DNA from: an uncultured Aquimarina sp.
GTDB taxonomy: Bacteria; Bacteroidota; Bacteroidia; Flavobacteriales; Flavobacteriaceae
Length of the DNA: 64,000 nt
NCBI GenBank assembly: GCA_947489195.1
Contig: CANLCT010000005.1
Location: 1 to 64,000 of the forward strand
Direction of reading: 5' to 3'
This document shows, one piece after another, positions 1 through 7,925 of the stretch (positions within the stretch are counted from its first letter, which is position 1; each line of letters starts with the position of its first letter). The notes beneath the pieces are model-generated. The model saw only the letters and a program-made list of their open reading frames with translations, searched no databases and was not told the origin of the DNA. A program made the translations under genes and the position numbers.

Positions 1-59
1 GATATTTTGAAGAGAAACTGTTCGATAGGCTTGTAATTGCTAGTATTACTGGATTATGA
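1..59 (+). CDS. C-terminal end of an upstream gene (partial)
   Basis: An open frame enters from the left edge and ends at TGA 57-59 with a tail reading YFEEKLFDRLVIASITGL. Its stop overlaps an ATG at 56-58 in the ATGA arrangement typical of translationally coupled genes, and that ATG is the likely original start of the next gene. Only 18 codons are visible, so no product can be named and the frame could be accidental. Confidence 0.35.
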   Translation, partial: YFEEKLFDRLVIASITGL

Positions 60-111
60 GTAAAAACGGATATTCAATAAATTAATTTATAAATATATAG
101 TATTTGTACTT

Positions 112-2073
112 GTGCTATTTTATAGTGCAAATACGTTTGCGCAAGCTCGCGAAGAAGGTGATAGAGAAGGCTTAGCCCCTGTAATAATAGTTCATCGTCC
201 ACCGCCACCACCGCCTGCTCCTCCAACGCCACCGCCACCGCCACCAAATAATGTGGATCCTGGCAATGGAGGTTCTGGACAAAGGAATAATCCTGGTCAA
301 TCAGCTGGAGGAGGGGGTAGAAACAATGGTAGTGGAAGTGGTAATAATGGTAATGGCAATGGTCGAGATAACACACGCAAAAAAACTCAGAAAAAAACTA
401 CTATAAAACATAAGCCTATTGTTGATGTTGGAAAATCAGTAATAAAGAAAATAAATTTACGTTTCTCAAAAAATGAGCCTACTAAAGGAAATATTTTAGA
501 TGATGATGGAGCATTAATAGGCACTTATGAGTTGCTTAATCCAGTTGACAACGAAGATGGCACTGTTACTTATACCGAAATAATTATAACAAATATTCTT
601 AGAAATCAAGGTATAAATAAAATTGAATTAGACTTTTATGAAGACCCTAGTTTTAATAATTCCAATGATATTCCCGTAATAAAATTTATTGAAATTAAAG
701 CGCAAGGCTCCAATAATCCAAGCAACCTCGATTTTTGCAGTGGTGATCCATGTTGCAATAGTGGTTGTAGTACACCAACACCTAAAATTGAGATTATAGA
801 GGAGCCTAATAACAGTAAAAATTACTATATTGACAAAGATGGTGATGGTTATCATTCTGAAACTAGGCTAGCTAAGTTTAGAATAAATGCCACATATAAA
901 GAAATAACTAAAGGGGAAGATTGCGATGACACAAATGCTGAAAGAAATATTAACTGTGAAAAATTGAAATGGTATTTGGATGTTGATGGAGATGGATATC
1001 ACGGAGATATTTCTTTTGCTATAAGTAATCTAAGTACAACTGGTGTATGGAAATCAACAACCAAAGGACAAGATTGTAATGATTTTAGCAAAAATGACAC
1101 CACCGATTGTTGTACCACTGGTACTACATGTGCTTTGTTTTTTAATGAAACTTTTGATGAAGAAACCTGTAGTTGCACATCAGCAGCTGGTCATAATTGG
1201 TATTTAGATAATGATGGGGATGATTATCACTCTCAAACTAAAAGAGCAAAAAATAAACCTGGTGCAAACTGGAAAGAAGGTACATCTCGTGGTTTAGATT
1301 GTAACGATAGTCTGTTTGATGCTAGTAATAACTGTGATCAAGGTGATTGTACTGAAAAATGTGATTTGGTAATTGAAGTTAATTCTACTTTACAGAATAG
1401 AGGTGCTAAATCTTTTTCTAGCGTAAGCAGATCTAGTAGAATATTAAATGAAGAAATTGATATAAGCAATTGTGGCTGTGCTATAGCAGATTTTCCATTT
1501 TTTATTGATTTTCTAGATTCAAAAAAAGTTGATCCCAAAAAAGAAACAGAGTGTTTTGATTTAAATAAACCAGGTATTATTACAATTTATGTAGAGCAAT
1601 CCATAGAACGATCAAGAGAAATTTCTTCAAGAATTGGACATACATTTATAGGTCTTAAACAAGGAGATATTGTTAGAAATTTAGGCTTTTATCCCGATAG
1701 TCCTAATGCAACATTATTCACTCCTCAAACTGCTGAAATTCATGATAACAGTAAATCACCTTATCATGTTAGTATATCTAAGGAAGTATCAGCAAAAGAA
1801 TTTAAAAAGGCAATTAAAGCCATTAATAATTTTCAAAATAGTTATGACTTAAGAAACTATAACTGTTCTGACTTTGGTATTGAAGTTGCTGGTAAATCAG
1901 GGTTAACTTTACCTAAAACAGTTGGTAAATATAAAAAAGGATTAATTACTTTTTTTGAAGGTCGAAATCCTTCTGATTTAGGGGAAGATATTAGAAAAAT
2001 GAGTACTGGAAATGGAATAACTATTAACAAAAATAAAGGGTTAGCACCCGAAAGAAAGGGGGATTGTAATTAA
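112..2073 (+). CDS. Secreted modular protein: Pro-rich, Ca-binding DGDGYH repeats, C-terminal papain/NlpC-like domain
   Basis: The order of parts is signal peptide, proline-rich stretch (about residues 25-45), Gly/Asn-rich linker, a region with no recognised domain, then three repeats of the type (Y/W)Y(I/L)DxDGDGYH...KGxDC(N/D)D at about residues 240-400. These repeats resemble thrombospondin type-3/EF-hand-like calcium loops. The C-terminal domain has GHTF (H510) followed by NYNCSDF (C585). His before Cys suggests a circularly permuted papain/NlpC-like peptidase or acyltransferase; this is inferred from the motif only. The GTG at 112 cuts the signal peptide in half. Reading upstream in the same frame restores a complete one, and an ATG at 56 would join it if the A5 run at 62-66 were A6. 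The true N-terminus is therefore uncertain. A small secreted protein follows after 5 bp and may be a partner or immunity factor. The function is not established. Confidence 0.8.
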   Translation: MLFYSANTFAQAREEGDREGLAPVIIVHRPPPPPPAPPTPPPPPPNNVDPGNGGSGQRNNPGQSAGGGGRNNGSGSGNNGNGNGRDNTRKKTQKKTTIKHKPIVDVGKSVIKKINLRFSKNEPTKGNILDDDGALIGTYELLNPVDNEDGTVTYTEIIITNILRNQGINKIELDFYEDPSFNNSNDIPVIKFIEIKAQGSNNPSNLDFCSGDPCCNSGCSTPTPKIEIIEEPNNSKNYYIDKDGDGYHSETRLAKFRINATYKEITKGEDCDDTNAERNINCEKLKWYLDVDGDGYHGDISFAISNLSTTGVWKSTTKGQDCNDFSKNDTTDCCTTGTTCALFFNETFDEETCSCTSAAGHNWYLDNDGDDYHSQTKRAKNKPGANWKEGTSRGLDCNDSLFDASNNCDQGDCTEKCDLVIEVNSTLQNRGAKSFSSVSRSSRILNEEIDISNCGCAIADFPFFIDFLDSKKVDPKKETECFDLNKPGIITIYVEQSIERSREISSRIGHTFIGLKQGDIVRNLGFYPDSPNATLFTPQTAEIHDNSKSPYHVSISKEVSAKEFKKAIKAINNFQNSYDLRNYNCSDFGIEVAGKSGLTLPKTVGKYKKGLITFFEGRNPSDLGEDIRKMSTGNGITINKNKGLAPERKGDCN

Positions 2074-2078
2074 TTATT

Positions 2079-2549
2079 ATGAAAAAAGTAATAACATTAG
2101 TTTTGACAATGATACATTGTTTTGTTTTATCAGGGCAAAATAAAAGTTCAAATAAAGATTTAATTGATAATTTTTTTGAAGACATTTTTTTAAGAGAGAA
2201 TCAAAATAGCAATAAATTGTATAAAAAATATATAGCTAATAAATGTAGGAGAATAAAATCTAAAAAAGAAAAAATTAAAGCTTTTGAAGCAAATGTAGAT
2301 CTTTCAAGAGAGAACAATTTGCCCCTAATAAATAAATCTGAGATAATTAATTTTCATATTACTATATATAAAAACAGCACTCTAGAAGACTTGCTAAAAT
2401 TCGATAAAAGAGCTTTGGATAACATATATATTGTAAGTAATAAAGGAAAAGTAATATCATATGTTTTAGTTGAAAACTCAAAAATTAAAGCATTTAATAC
2501 TGTTCAGAAAGGTAGTGATGGATTAGCATTTTTTATCGATAATTTCTAA
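2079..2549 (+). CDS. Small secreted protein, possible partner of the preceding effector-like protein
   Basis: This 156-residue protein starts with a clear signal peptide (MKKVITLVLTMIHCFVLSG then Q). The rest is Lys/Asn-rich with no motif that I recognise. It begins 5 bp after the preceding stop, so the two are almost certainly co-transcribed, and a strong terminator follows at 2573. The arrangement of a large secreted protein with a peptidase-like C-terminus plus a small exported protein resembles effector-immunity pairs. The immunity role is only inferred from position; it could equally be an unrelated small periplasmic protein. Confidence 0.7.
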   Translation: MKKVITLVLTMIHCFVLSGQNKSSNKDLIDNFFEDIFLRENQNSNKLYKKYIANKCRRIKSKKEKIKAFEANVDLSRENNLPLINKSEIINFHITIYKNSTLEDLLKFDKRALDNIYIVSNKGKVISYVLVENSKIKAFNTVQKGSDGLAFFIDNF

Positions 2550-2572
2550 GACTGACTTATAAGTATATATAG

Positions 2573-2604
2573 AAACCAAAGTTCGAAAGGGCTTTGGTTT
2601 TTTT
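2573..2604 (+). terminator. Rho-independent terminator
   Basis: A perfect 9-bp stem (AAACCAAAG at 2573-2581 with CTTTGGTTT at 2592-2600) is followed by a T-run. It closes the transcript of the two-gene unit 112-2549. A weaker look-alike (AAAACCGAAA ... CTTTGGTTTTTTT) lies at about 2708-2738. Confidence 0.8.
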
Positions 2605-2962
2605 ATGCTCCGTATGCCTGTCTAGCTTTAAAATCCCCTATCACTCAGACATGATAGAGCGGAATTGCATTCCGTTCCTACACAGAGCATAAAACAATAG
2701 TTATAAGAAAACCGAAATTTTAAAAAGCTTTGGTTTTTTTATAAAATAGAAAGAAATAGATGAACTAATAAATAGCTTCAATGATTCTGTTGACCAAACT
2801 ATAGCAAGTTTTATTTAGAGATTAAGTTTGGAAAAAAATGAAAGAAATTAATCAGATAAGAATAACAAATCTAGTATCAATAAATTTACCTCTTTTATTG
2901 ATGATGCCTTATTATATATATCAATTGGGCGATAATAACAAACTTACATACCAATTAAAATA
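2605..2962. other. Intergenic region, no gene
   Basis: AT-rich DNA holding the decayed second terminator-like stem near 2708-2738 and no convincing reading frame. It separates the secreted-protein pair from the fic/toxin island. Confidence 0.5.
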
Positions 2963-3050
2963 GTAAATTTGATTTATAGACATATTTAGACAGCTTATGG
3001 GTATATCTAAAAAAATGAATTTAAAAATAGATTTTTCAAGTGAAGTTTTT
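2963..3050 (+). repeat. L repeat, copy 1 (promoter and start of fic)
   Basis: These 88 bp match 4139-4226 at 81 positions without gaps, and the first 23 bp match 5360-5382 at 19 positions. The repeat contains TAAATTTG (2964-2971), which fits the Bacteroidetes -7 box TAnnTTTG and lies 25 bp before the fic ATG. It also includes the first codons of fic. Confidence 0.8.
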
Positions 3051-4073
3051 CGTCAGATAATAACAAAATTATCAGTGATTGATAGCTTTAAAGGAACATG
3101 GCAAGTTATAGACCTTAAGCATAGTAAACACCTAAAGGAATTACGAAAAATAGCGACAATCGAAAGTATAGGTTCTTCTACTCGAATAGAAGGATCAACA
3201 CTTACAGACAAAGAGGTAGAGAAGCTATTAAAATCTGTGAAAATAACTAAATTAAATACTCGAGAACAACAAGAAGTAGTTGGGTATTATGATGTGTTAA
3301 AAGTTGTTTTAGAGCATTATGACACTATTGATATTACTAAAAATTATATCCATCAATTACATGGTTTATTATTAAAGTATAGTAGTAAAGACCAATCCCA
3401 TAGAGGGAAATATAAATCATTATCGAATCAAGTAGTTGCTAATTATCCCGACGGAACACAACGTACTATTTTTAGAACAACCGAGCCTTCTATGACTGAT
3501 AAAGAAATGGAAGATTTGCTATTATGGTTTAATACCCGAATACAAGAAAGAGATTTACATCCTATTTTAGTCACTTCTACCTTTGTTTATGAATTTTTAT
3601 CAATACACCCATATCAAGATGGAAATGGAAGGCTCTCCAGATTACTAACCACCTTACTTTTAATGAAACAAGATTATGAATTTACGCAATACATTTCTTT
3701 TGAACATATTATAGAAGAGCGTAAAGATGATTATTACAGAGTATTAATGGATGGTCAGAAAAACAGGTATACTGAAAAAGAAAAAATAGACCAATGGACT
3801 GTGTTTTTTTTAGATTGTATAGTAAGTCTTATCAAACGATTAGAAATCAAATATGAACAATATAACAAGTTAAGCAAAGAGTTAAATGACAGACAATTAA
3901 AAGTATTAGAATTTGTTAAAAAACAGAAAAAAATAAAAATTAGTGAATTAGAAAAGGCTTTTGAAGGTCAATCTCGAAGCACATTAAAAAGTGATTTAGT
4001 GTATTTAGTTAATGAAGGTTTTTTATTAAAAACAGGAGAGTTAAAAGGAACTCGTTATCATTATAAAGAATAA
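2997..4073 (+). CDS. fic: Fic family protein (putative AMP-transferase) with C-terminal winged helix
   Basis: This 358-residue protein has the Fic core motif HPYQDGNGRLSR at residues 204-215. The motif includes the catalytic His, and the D/G/N/G/R positions that bind nucleotide phosphates. Residues 61-66 (STRIEG) match the (S/T)xxxE(G/N) inhibitory helix of class II Fic proteins, in which Glu blocks ATP, so the enzyme should be self-inhibited. The C-terminus (about 290-358) looks like a winged helix-turn-helix, common in the bacterial Fic-wHTH group. The ATG at 2997 is supported because the duplicated copy keeps an ATG at the same place. The gene sits in an accessory island with toxin-antitoxin genes and L/R repeats. 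Fic enzymes transfer AMP to target hydroxyls; the target here is unknown. Confidence 0.92.
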   Translation: MGISKKMNLKIDFSSEVFRQIITKLSVIDSFKGTWQVIDLKHSKHLKELRKIATIESIGSSTRIEGSTLTDKEVEKLLKSVKITKLNTREQQEVVGYYDVLKVVLEHYDTIDITKNYIHQLHGLLLKYSSKDQSHRGKYKSLSNQVVANYPDGTQRTIFRTTEPSMTDKEMEDLLLWFNTRIQERDLHPILVTSTFVYEFLSIHPYQDGNGRLSRLLTTLLLMKQDYEFTQYISFEHIIEERKDDYYRVLMDGQKNRYTEKEKIDQWTVFFLDCIVSLIKRLEIKYEQYNKLSKELNDRQLKVLEFVKKQKKIKISELEKAFEGQSRSTLKSDLVYLVNEGFLLKTGELKGTRYHYKE

Positions 4074-4110
4074 GTTAAGTCAGCTACCACCTCCAATCTG
4101 TTAAATTATC
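4072..4110. repeat. R repeat, copy 1
   Basis: A segment of about 33 bp with core CACCTCCAATCTGTTAA starts at the fic stop codon. Related copies lie at 5029-5063 and 5446-5480. Each copy closes a unit opened by an L repeat. Confidence 0.7.
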
Positions 4111-4138
4111 TTGTCTTTAAAATAGGTTTACAAAAAAT

Positions 4139-4226
4139 GTAAATTTGATTTATAGACATATTTGGACAGGTTATGGACATATCTAAAAAATTGAATTTAA
4201 AAATAGATTTTCCAAGTGATGTTTTT
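4139..4226 (+). repeat. L repeat, copy 2
   Basis: Identical to 2963-3050 at 81 of 88 positions, including the TAAATTTG -7-like box (4140-4147) and an ATG at 4173 at the same distance. Confidence 0.8.
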
Positions 4227-4301
4227 TTAGCTATAAAAAAATCTGATTATCAACAATTTATATCATTAAAGAAACTCGTTAAAACTATAAAGAATAATTA
4301 G
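4173..4301 (+). pseudogene. Internally deleted fic copy (first and last codons only)
   Basis: The frame reads MDISKKLNLKIDFPSDVF, matching the first residues of the fic product upstream. After a short unrelated stretch it continues with DNA at 4266-4297 that closely matches the last 33 bp of fic (4041-4073). The catalytic domain, about 1 kb, is absent. The result is a 42-residue ORF ending at TAG 4299-4301. This is what remains when a duplicated fic loses its centre, and no function is expected. Confidence 0.75.
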
Positions 4302-4498
4302 TAGTACAAGCAAAATTTCAAGGCATACCTTATCAATCCTTACGACAATTAACACAAAGGAATTTACTCCATAGAACACTACAGATTACAGGACATTGAA
4401 TATTTATACAAACAAATAACAAAAATTCCATCCACTTGGGTAAATATATATTATAATAGATATATTTATCTTTGTATATAAATTTAAAAATAAGCATT
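4302..4498. other. Degraded DNA between fic remnant and toxin-antitoxin pair, with -7 box
   Basis: Fragments such as VQAKFQGIPYQSL recall the GIPYQTL end of CopG/BrnA-type antitoxins, and a shifted frame gives GIYSIEHYRLQDIEYLYKQ, so this may be a frameshifted antitoxin fragment. TATCTTTG at 4467-4474 fits the TAnnTTTG promoter box, 24 bp before the antitoxin ATG. Confidence 0.4.
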
Positions 4499-4735
4499 AT
4501 GGATTTACAAGCAGACATCCAATGGATACAGAAAGAACTTAGTGAGGTAAGAGATCCTAATCTTATTGAAGCTTTTAAAAACTTATTGAAATACCGAATT
4601 AAAAATAAGTCAAATACTATTGACCTAGAACTCTACAACCAAGAGTTAGAAGCTTCAGAAAAAGACATTGAGGAAGGTCATTTTTATACACAAGATCAAG
4701 TACGCAAAATTGCTAGTCAATGGGGAAGGAAATAA
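4499..4735 (+). CDS. Antitoxin of a ParE/RelE-type pair
   Basis: This small acidic protein of 78 residues (MDLQADIQWIQKELSEV...) is mostly helical, with EEGHFYTQDQVRKIASQW near the end. That pattern is common in flavobacterial antitoxins encoded directly before ParE/RelE toxins. I chose the ATG at 4499 rather than the earlier TTG at 4472, because 4472 lies inside the -7 box. It overlaps the toxin gene by 16 bp, so the pair is translationally coupled. It should neutralise the toxin and probably represses the shared promoter at 4467-4474. Confidence 0.75.
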   Translation: MDLQADIQWIQKELSEVRDPNLIEAFKNLLKYRIKNKSNTIDLELYNQELEASEKDIEEGHFYTQDQVRKIASQWGRK

Positions 4736-5022
4736 TTTGGTCACCTACCAGTCTAAAACATTTAGAAGAAATACATCAAGATATTTTTGAAGTCAGTAAA
4801 TCCTTAGAAGCTTCAGATCGAGTTATTAATGATATTTTAGATAGTACTAAAATCTTAAGTATACAACCTGAAATTTATATTTTAGATGAAAATAAATACA
4901 ATAATGACGGGAACTACCGATCTTATCAGATCAGAAATTATAATGTTGCTTATAGAGTTATTGAAAAAACCATAAGAATTATTAGAGTACGTTTTGCTGG
5001 AAAAGATGCTCGTAAGTACTAA
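4720..5022 (+). CDS. ParE/RelE superfamily toxin
   Basis: The 100 residues fit the compact toxin fold: two N-terminal helices (SPTSLKHLEEIHQDIF), then NYRSYQIRNYNVAYRVIEKTIRIIRVRF strands, and the typical ending of a basic tail (GKDARKY). The length is normal. RelE-like members cut mRNA on the ribosome and ParE-like members poison gyrase; the sequence alone does not decide between these. The start ATG lies inside the antitoxin gene. An R repeat follows directly. Confidence 0.8.
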   Translation: MGKEIIWSPTSLKHLEEIHQDIFEVSKSLEASDRVINDILDSTKILSIQPEIYILDENKYNNDGNYRSYQIRNYNVAYRVIEKTIRIIRVRFAGKDARKY

Positions 5023-5028
5023 ATAACC

Positions 5029-5063
5029 AAGTAAGACGGCTACACCTCCAATCTGTTAATATC
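5029..5063. repeat. R repeat, copy 2
   Basis: Shares CACCTCCAATCTGTTAA with copy 1 (4072-4110), and begins 7 bp after the toxin stop codon. Confidence 0.7.
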
Positions 5064-5098
5064 ACACCAGCCCAAAAAAGGCTTTTGGCAATCCCCAG

Positions 5099-5325
5099 TC
5101 AAAGGCGAAAAAGAGTTTTCTTTTTGTTATCGCCTAATAGTTCTAGATCTTGTATGCGCTGCAATGTTTTTTTATCAAAAGTGGCATTTTGTCCTTCGCC
5201 GACAAGTAATCGAAACTTATCTCAAAGACATCAGCTATTTTTTTAGCCACTTCAATGGATGGTATTGCATCATCACGTTCGTATTTACCGACCATAACCT
5301 GCGAGATACCTGTTTTTATAACTAC
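5099..5325 (-). pseudogene. XRE/Cro-family repressor remnant, frameshifted
   Basis: The minus strand reads TGISQVMVGKYERDDAIPS, then VAKKIADVFEISFDYL, which is a typical HTH_3 repressor. The frame then shifts by one base at 5203-5208, after which it continues as VGEGQNATFDKKTLQRIQDLELL. That tail is familiar from flavobacterial XRE regulators. The N-terminal third is missing upstream of about 5325, and a stop follows TLFRL. The gene is dead and was probably a controller associated with the toxin island. Confidence 0.7.
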
Positions 5326-5359
5326 AAGAGGTATTAAATAACAAAAATTATTGATAACT

Positions 5360-5403
5360 GTAAAATTGACCTATAAACATATCTAAAAAAATTATTGAAT
5401 TGG
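5360..5403. repeat. L repeat, copy 3 (degenerate)
   Basis: The first 23 bp match copy 2 at 19 positions. The copy then lacks the 21 bp between two CATAT direct repeats and continues with CTAAAAAA...ATTGAATT. No coding sequence follows. Confidence 0.55.
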
Positions 5404-5445
5404 TTTATTTTAGAGCGGCAAAGCAAAACCCCATACACTAATAAT

Positions 5446-5480
5446 AAGTTGAGTCGGCTACGCCTACAATCTATAATTAC
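5446..5480. repeat. R repeat, copy 3 (degenerate)
   Basis: AGTCGGCTACGCCTACAATC corresponds to the R core with a few changes. With L copy 3 it delimits an empty unit of about 120 bp. Confidence 0.55.
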
Positions 5481-5828
5481 TAAATACGCTGTATAATCAT
5501 ATAGAGAAGACACAATAAAAACTATAAAATTGTGTGATTTTACGCTCGTTTTTTTATCAAAATGTTTTCTGGCCTTAAAAAACAACTCTTTATCGTGTGG
5601 CTAAAACAAGCCCAGGCTTAATAATCAATAACTTATTAAAAAAACAAAAGTATTTTATTCTTAAAATAAAGAATAAGGCATTAATATGACTAAAATTTAG
5701 TTAATTTTTTGTTTTTAAAAATGAGATCGTTTTTAGTTGTGTTTTTCTTTGTAAGAAAAAACTTTTTGGAGTAGGGTTTATTTTATTTCAAGCGTCTTAT
5801 ATATGAACCCCCTTTAAATAATTTTATA
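5481..5828. other. Intergenic region, no gene
   Basis: Very AT-rich. It contains a hairpin-capable TTATTCTT...AAGAATAA near 5654-5675 and the leader of the following regulator. I see no supported gene. Confidence 0.5.
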
Positions 5829-6509
5829 ATGACATACAAGATTTTACATTTAGATAATTGCGAAATGACCCAAGTTGGTTTTGAGCAAATTGCAACAAAT
5901 TACTGTTGTGTTGATTTTATTATTGCTGGTGATAAAGATTTTAAAGAATGTTCTCAATTGTTAAAATCATATAAACCAGATCTTACTGTAATTAATTTAG
6001 ATAATATTGATCATTTATTAGCAAGTCAACTTATTGAGCATGTTGGTGAAAATTACGAAAAAACAAATATAGTTTTAGTTGCTAATTCAATGTCTGAAAA
6101 AAATTATGAAGCCTATTATGAAAAAGGAGTACGTGGCTTTTTATATTTAAATTCAGATCAGCAATCAATAATTGATTGTATATTGAGTATGTATAAACAC
6201 GATGCTTATGTTAGTGAAGAGTTTAAACAATCATTTCAGAATAATTCATTGTTTGATAGAGATAGAGTGATAAAATCACTCAAATCTTTAACTTTTAAAG
6301 AATTAAAAGTATCTGAACTCATTATACTAGGAAAAACCACTAGTGAAATTGCAGACATTTTGTGTAATAGTAAAAGAACAATAGATGCGCACAGAAGAAA
6401 TATATCTGAAAAGTTAAGATTGATAGGTAACAAGAGTAGTTTAGCTACATTTTTAATCGAAAATCAGAATATTTTTCATGAATTATTCAATTTTAAAAAA
6501 GCAATTTAA
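5829..6509 (+). CDS. LuxR/NarL-type regulator with a degenerate receiver domain
   Basis: The 226 residues split into a receiver-like half (1-125) and a C-terminal LuxR helix-turn-helix (about 150-215: LTFKELKVSELIILGKTTSE then IADIL...TIDAHRRNISEKL). In the receiver the usual phosphorylated Asp is replaced by Asn (LTVINLDNI). The acidic pair near the N-terminus is only one Asp (HLDN), and the conserved Lys near GFLYLNSD is missing. It should therefore bind DNA through the LuxR domain without classical phosphorylation. No histidine kinase is adjacent. The targets are unknown. Confidence 0.8.
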   Translation: MTYKILHLDNCEMTQVGFEQIATNYCCVDFIIAGDKDFKECSQLLKSYKPDLTVINLDNIDHLLASQLIEHVGENYEKTNIVLVANSMSEKNYEAYYEKGVRGFLYLNSDQQSIIDCILSMYKHDAYVSEEFKQSFQNNSLFDRDRVIKSLKSLTFKELKVSELIILGKTTSEIADILCNSKRTIDAHRRNISEKLRLIGNKSSLATFLIENQNIFHELFNFKKAI

Positions 6510-6748
6510 GTTCCGACAAGGATAGAAGAGCAAAATAATGGATTACTCAAAATGAATAAAAAACATTAAAGCTACTGCATTACCTTTTAATTATTTGCTC
6601 TATATTTTTTAGAGTTTACTTGTAGGTAATATTATCATCTAGTAAAATTTAAGCATGTATTTGTAATTTTTTAATACAGAGTTTAAAAAAAGCAGCAAAT
6701 TGTATGTTAAAATTGCTATTTTTCGTGTCAACAAATTTTTTGACATAA

Positions 6749-7462
6749 ATGGCAGCAAAAAAACAGAATTGGTCAATTTTTATTATTGCTATTTTTGTTT
6801 TTATTATATGGCAATTACCCGCTTTGGGTATACTAAGATATCCTTTTATTTTATTAGGCACTTGGTTTCACGAAATGGGACATGGGCTTACAGCAATATT
6901 ATTAGGAGGCAATTTTAGTCATTTAGAAATATATGAAAATGGAGGAGGTGTAGCCTTTACATCGCTTCCCTCCAATAGTAGTTTGCCTTATAGTCTTGCT
7001 CGTGCACTAACTGCAGCAGGAGGACTTTTAGGACCTAGTATTTTTGGAGCAATTTTAATTATTTCTTCGGCTAGAGCTAACTGGTCAGTTTGGGTATTAC
7101 GCGCATTTATTGTATTAATAGTAGCCTCAATATTAATTTGGGTGCGATCATTAATAGGAGCTACAGTATTATCGCTCATCGCTGTGGTATTAATGATTTT
7201 ATCTTCCTTAAAAAACAAATCAATTACCAAATGGACATTATTGTTTTTAGGAATACAGTGTACATTTAGTACTTATTTACAAATAGACTATTTGTTTACA
7301 GGTACTTTTGAACGATTTGGACAAACCGTAAATTCGGACACTCAAGTTATAGCCACTAATTTATTTGGTTTTTATTGGATGTGGGCAATTGTTATTTGTG
7401 CTATTAGTGCATATGTGCTTTATAAAAGCTATGCCTTTTATTTAAGAAAAAATAGCATGTAA
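6749..7462 (+). CDS. M50-type membrane zinc metalloprotease
   Basis: This 237-residue multipass protein carries HEMGH at residues 41-45, the HExxH zinc site inside the first membrane region, followed by about five hydrophobic segments. This fits the M50B-like peptidase group, which is smaller than RseP and lacks PDZ domains. These enzymes cut substrates within the membrane; the substrate here is unknown. The gene stands alone and faces the convergent COG2426 gene, separated by 4 bp. Confidence 0.8.
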   Translation: MAAKKQNWSIFIIAIFVFIIWQLPALGILRYPFILLGTWFHEMGHGLTAILLGGNFSHLEIYENGGGVAFTSLPSNSSLPYSLARALTAAGGLLGPSIFGAILIISSARANWSVWVLRAFIVLIVASILIWVRSLIGATVLSLIAVVLMILSSLKNKSITKWTLLFLGIQCTFSTYLQIDYLFTGTFERFGQTVNSDTQVIATNLFGFYWMWAIVICAISAYVLYKSYAFYLRKNSM

Positions 7463-7466
7463 GCTT

Positions 7467-7925
7467 TTACCCCATACCTTGTATTGAAGCTACAGTAGCA
7501 ACCCAAACAATTACCGAAGAAAAGAAAATACCAATTACATTAGCTAAAAAAGCTTTTCTTTTTTCTATTTTAAAAATGTACGATGCAATACTCCCCGCAT
7601 ACACTCCTGTGCCAGGTAGTGGAATCATAACAAATAGGATAAGACCCCAAAAACCATATTTTTTAATTTGTGCACCAGAACCAGTTTTGGCTCTTCGGGC
7701 AACAAACAAGGCCGATTTTTTATAAGGGTTCCATTTTAAAAGGTGTCTGTTAATGTGTTCTAAAAAAAACATCATTATAGGAAACACCAATACATTAGCA
7801 ATAAAACAAACAATAAAAACAACATAAATATTTACGTTGTTTAATATGCCGTATGGAATACCAACTTTAGCTTCTCCAAAAGGAGAAAGGCTCCATAAAA
7901 TGGCTATAATAATAGCTTTAATCAT
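7467..7925 (-). CDS. COG2426 small membrane protein (putative small multidrug export protein)
   Basis: The 152 residues show several membrane spans. The motifs SPFGEAKVGIPYG, KKYGFWGLILFVMIPLPGTG and GVYAGSIASYIF are characteristic of the COG2426/DUF2062-like group named small multidrug export protein. Transport activity has not been established for most members, so the name is only a family label. It is a single gene, convergent with the M50 protease gene. Confidence 0.75.
   Translation of the reverse strand: MIKAIIIAILWSLSPFGEAKVGIPYGILNNVNIYVVFIVCFIANVLVFPIMMFFLEHINRHLLKWNPYKKSALFVARRAKTGSGAQIKKYGFWGLILFVMIPLPGTGVYAGSIASYIFKIEKRKAFLANVIGIFFSSVIVWVATVASIQGMG

Noticed and set aside
74..376. 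Minus-strand ORF rich in His and Tyr opposite the proline-rich segment
   Set aside because: It mirrors the low-complexity Pro/Gly coding region on the plus strand and has no signal or motif.
5562..5621. 19-residue ORF MFSGLKKQLFIVWLKQAQA
   Set aside because: Too short to support, with no partner or regulatory signal; may be the head of a lost gene.
6526..6603. Long-range stem GAGCAAAATAAT ... AATTATTTGCTC after the LuxR gene
   Set aside because: The loop exceeds 45 bases and no T-run follows, so a terminator or riboswitch is not supported.
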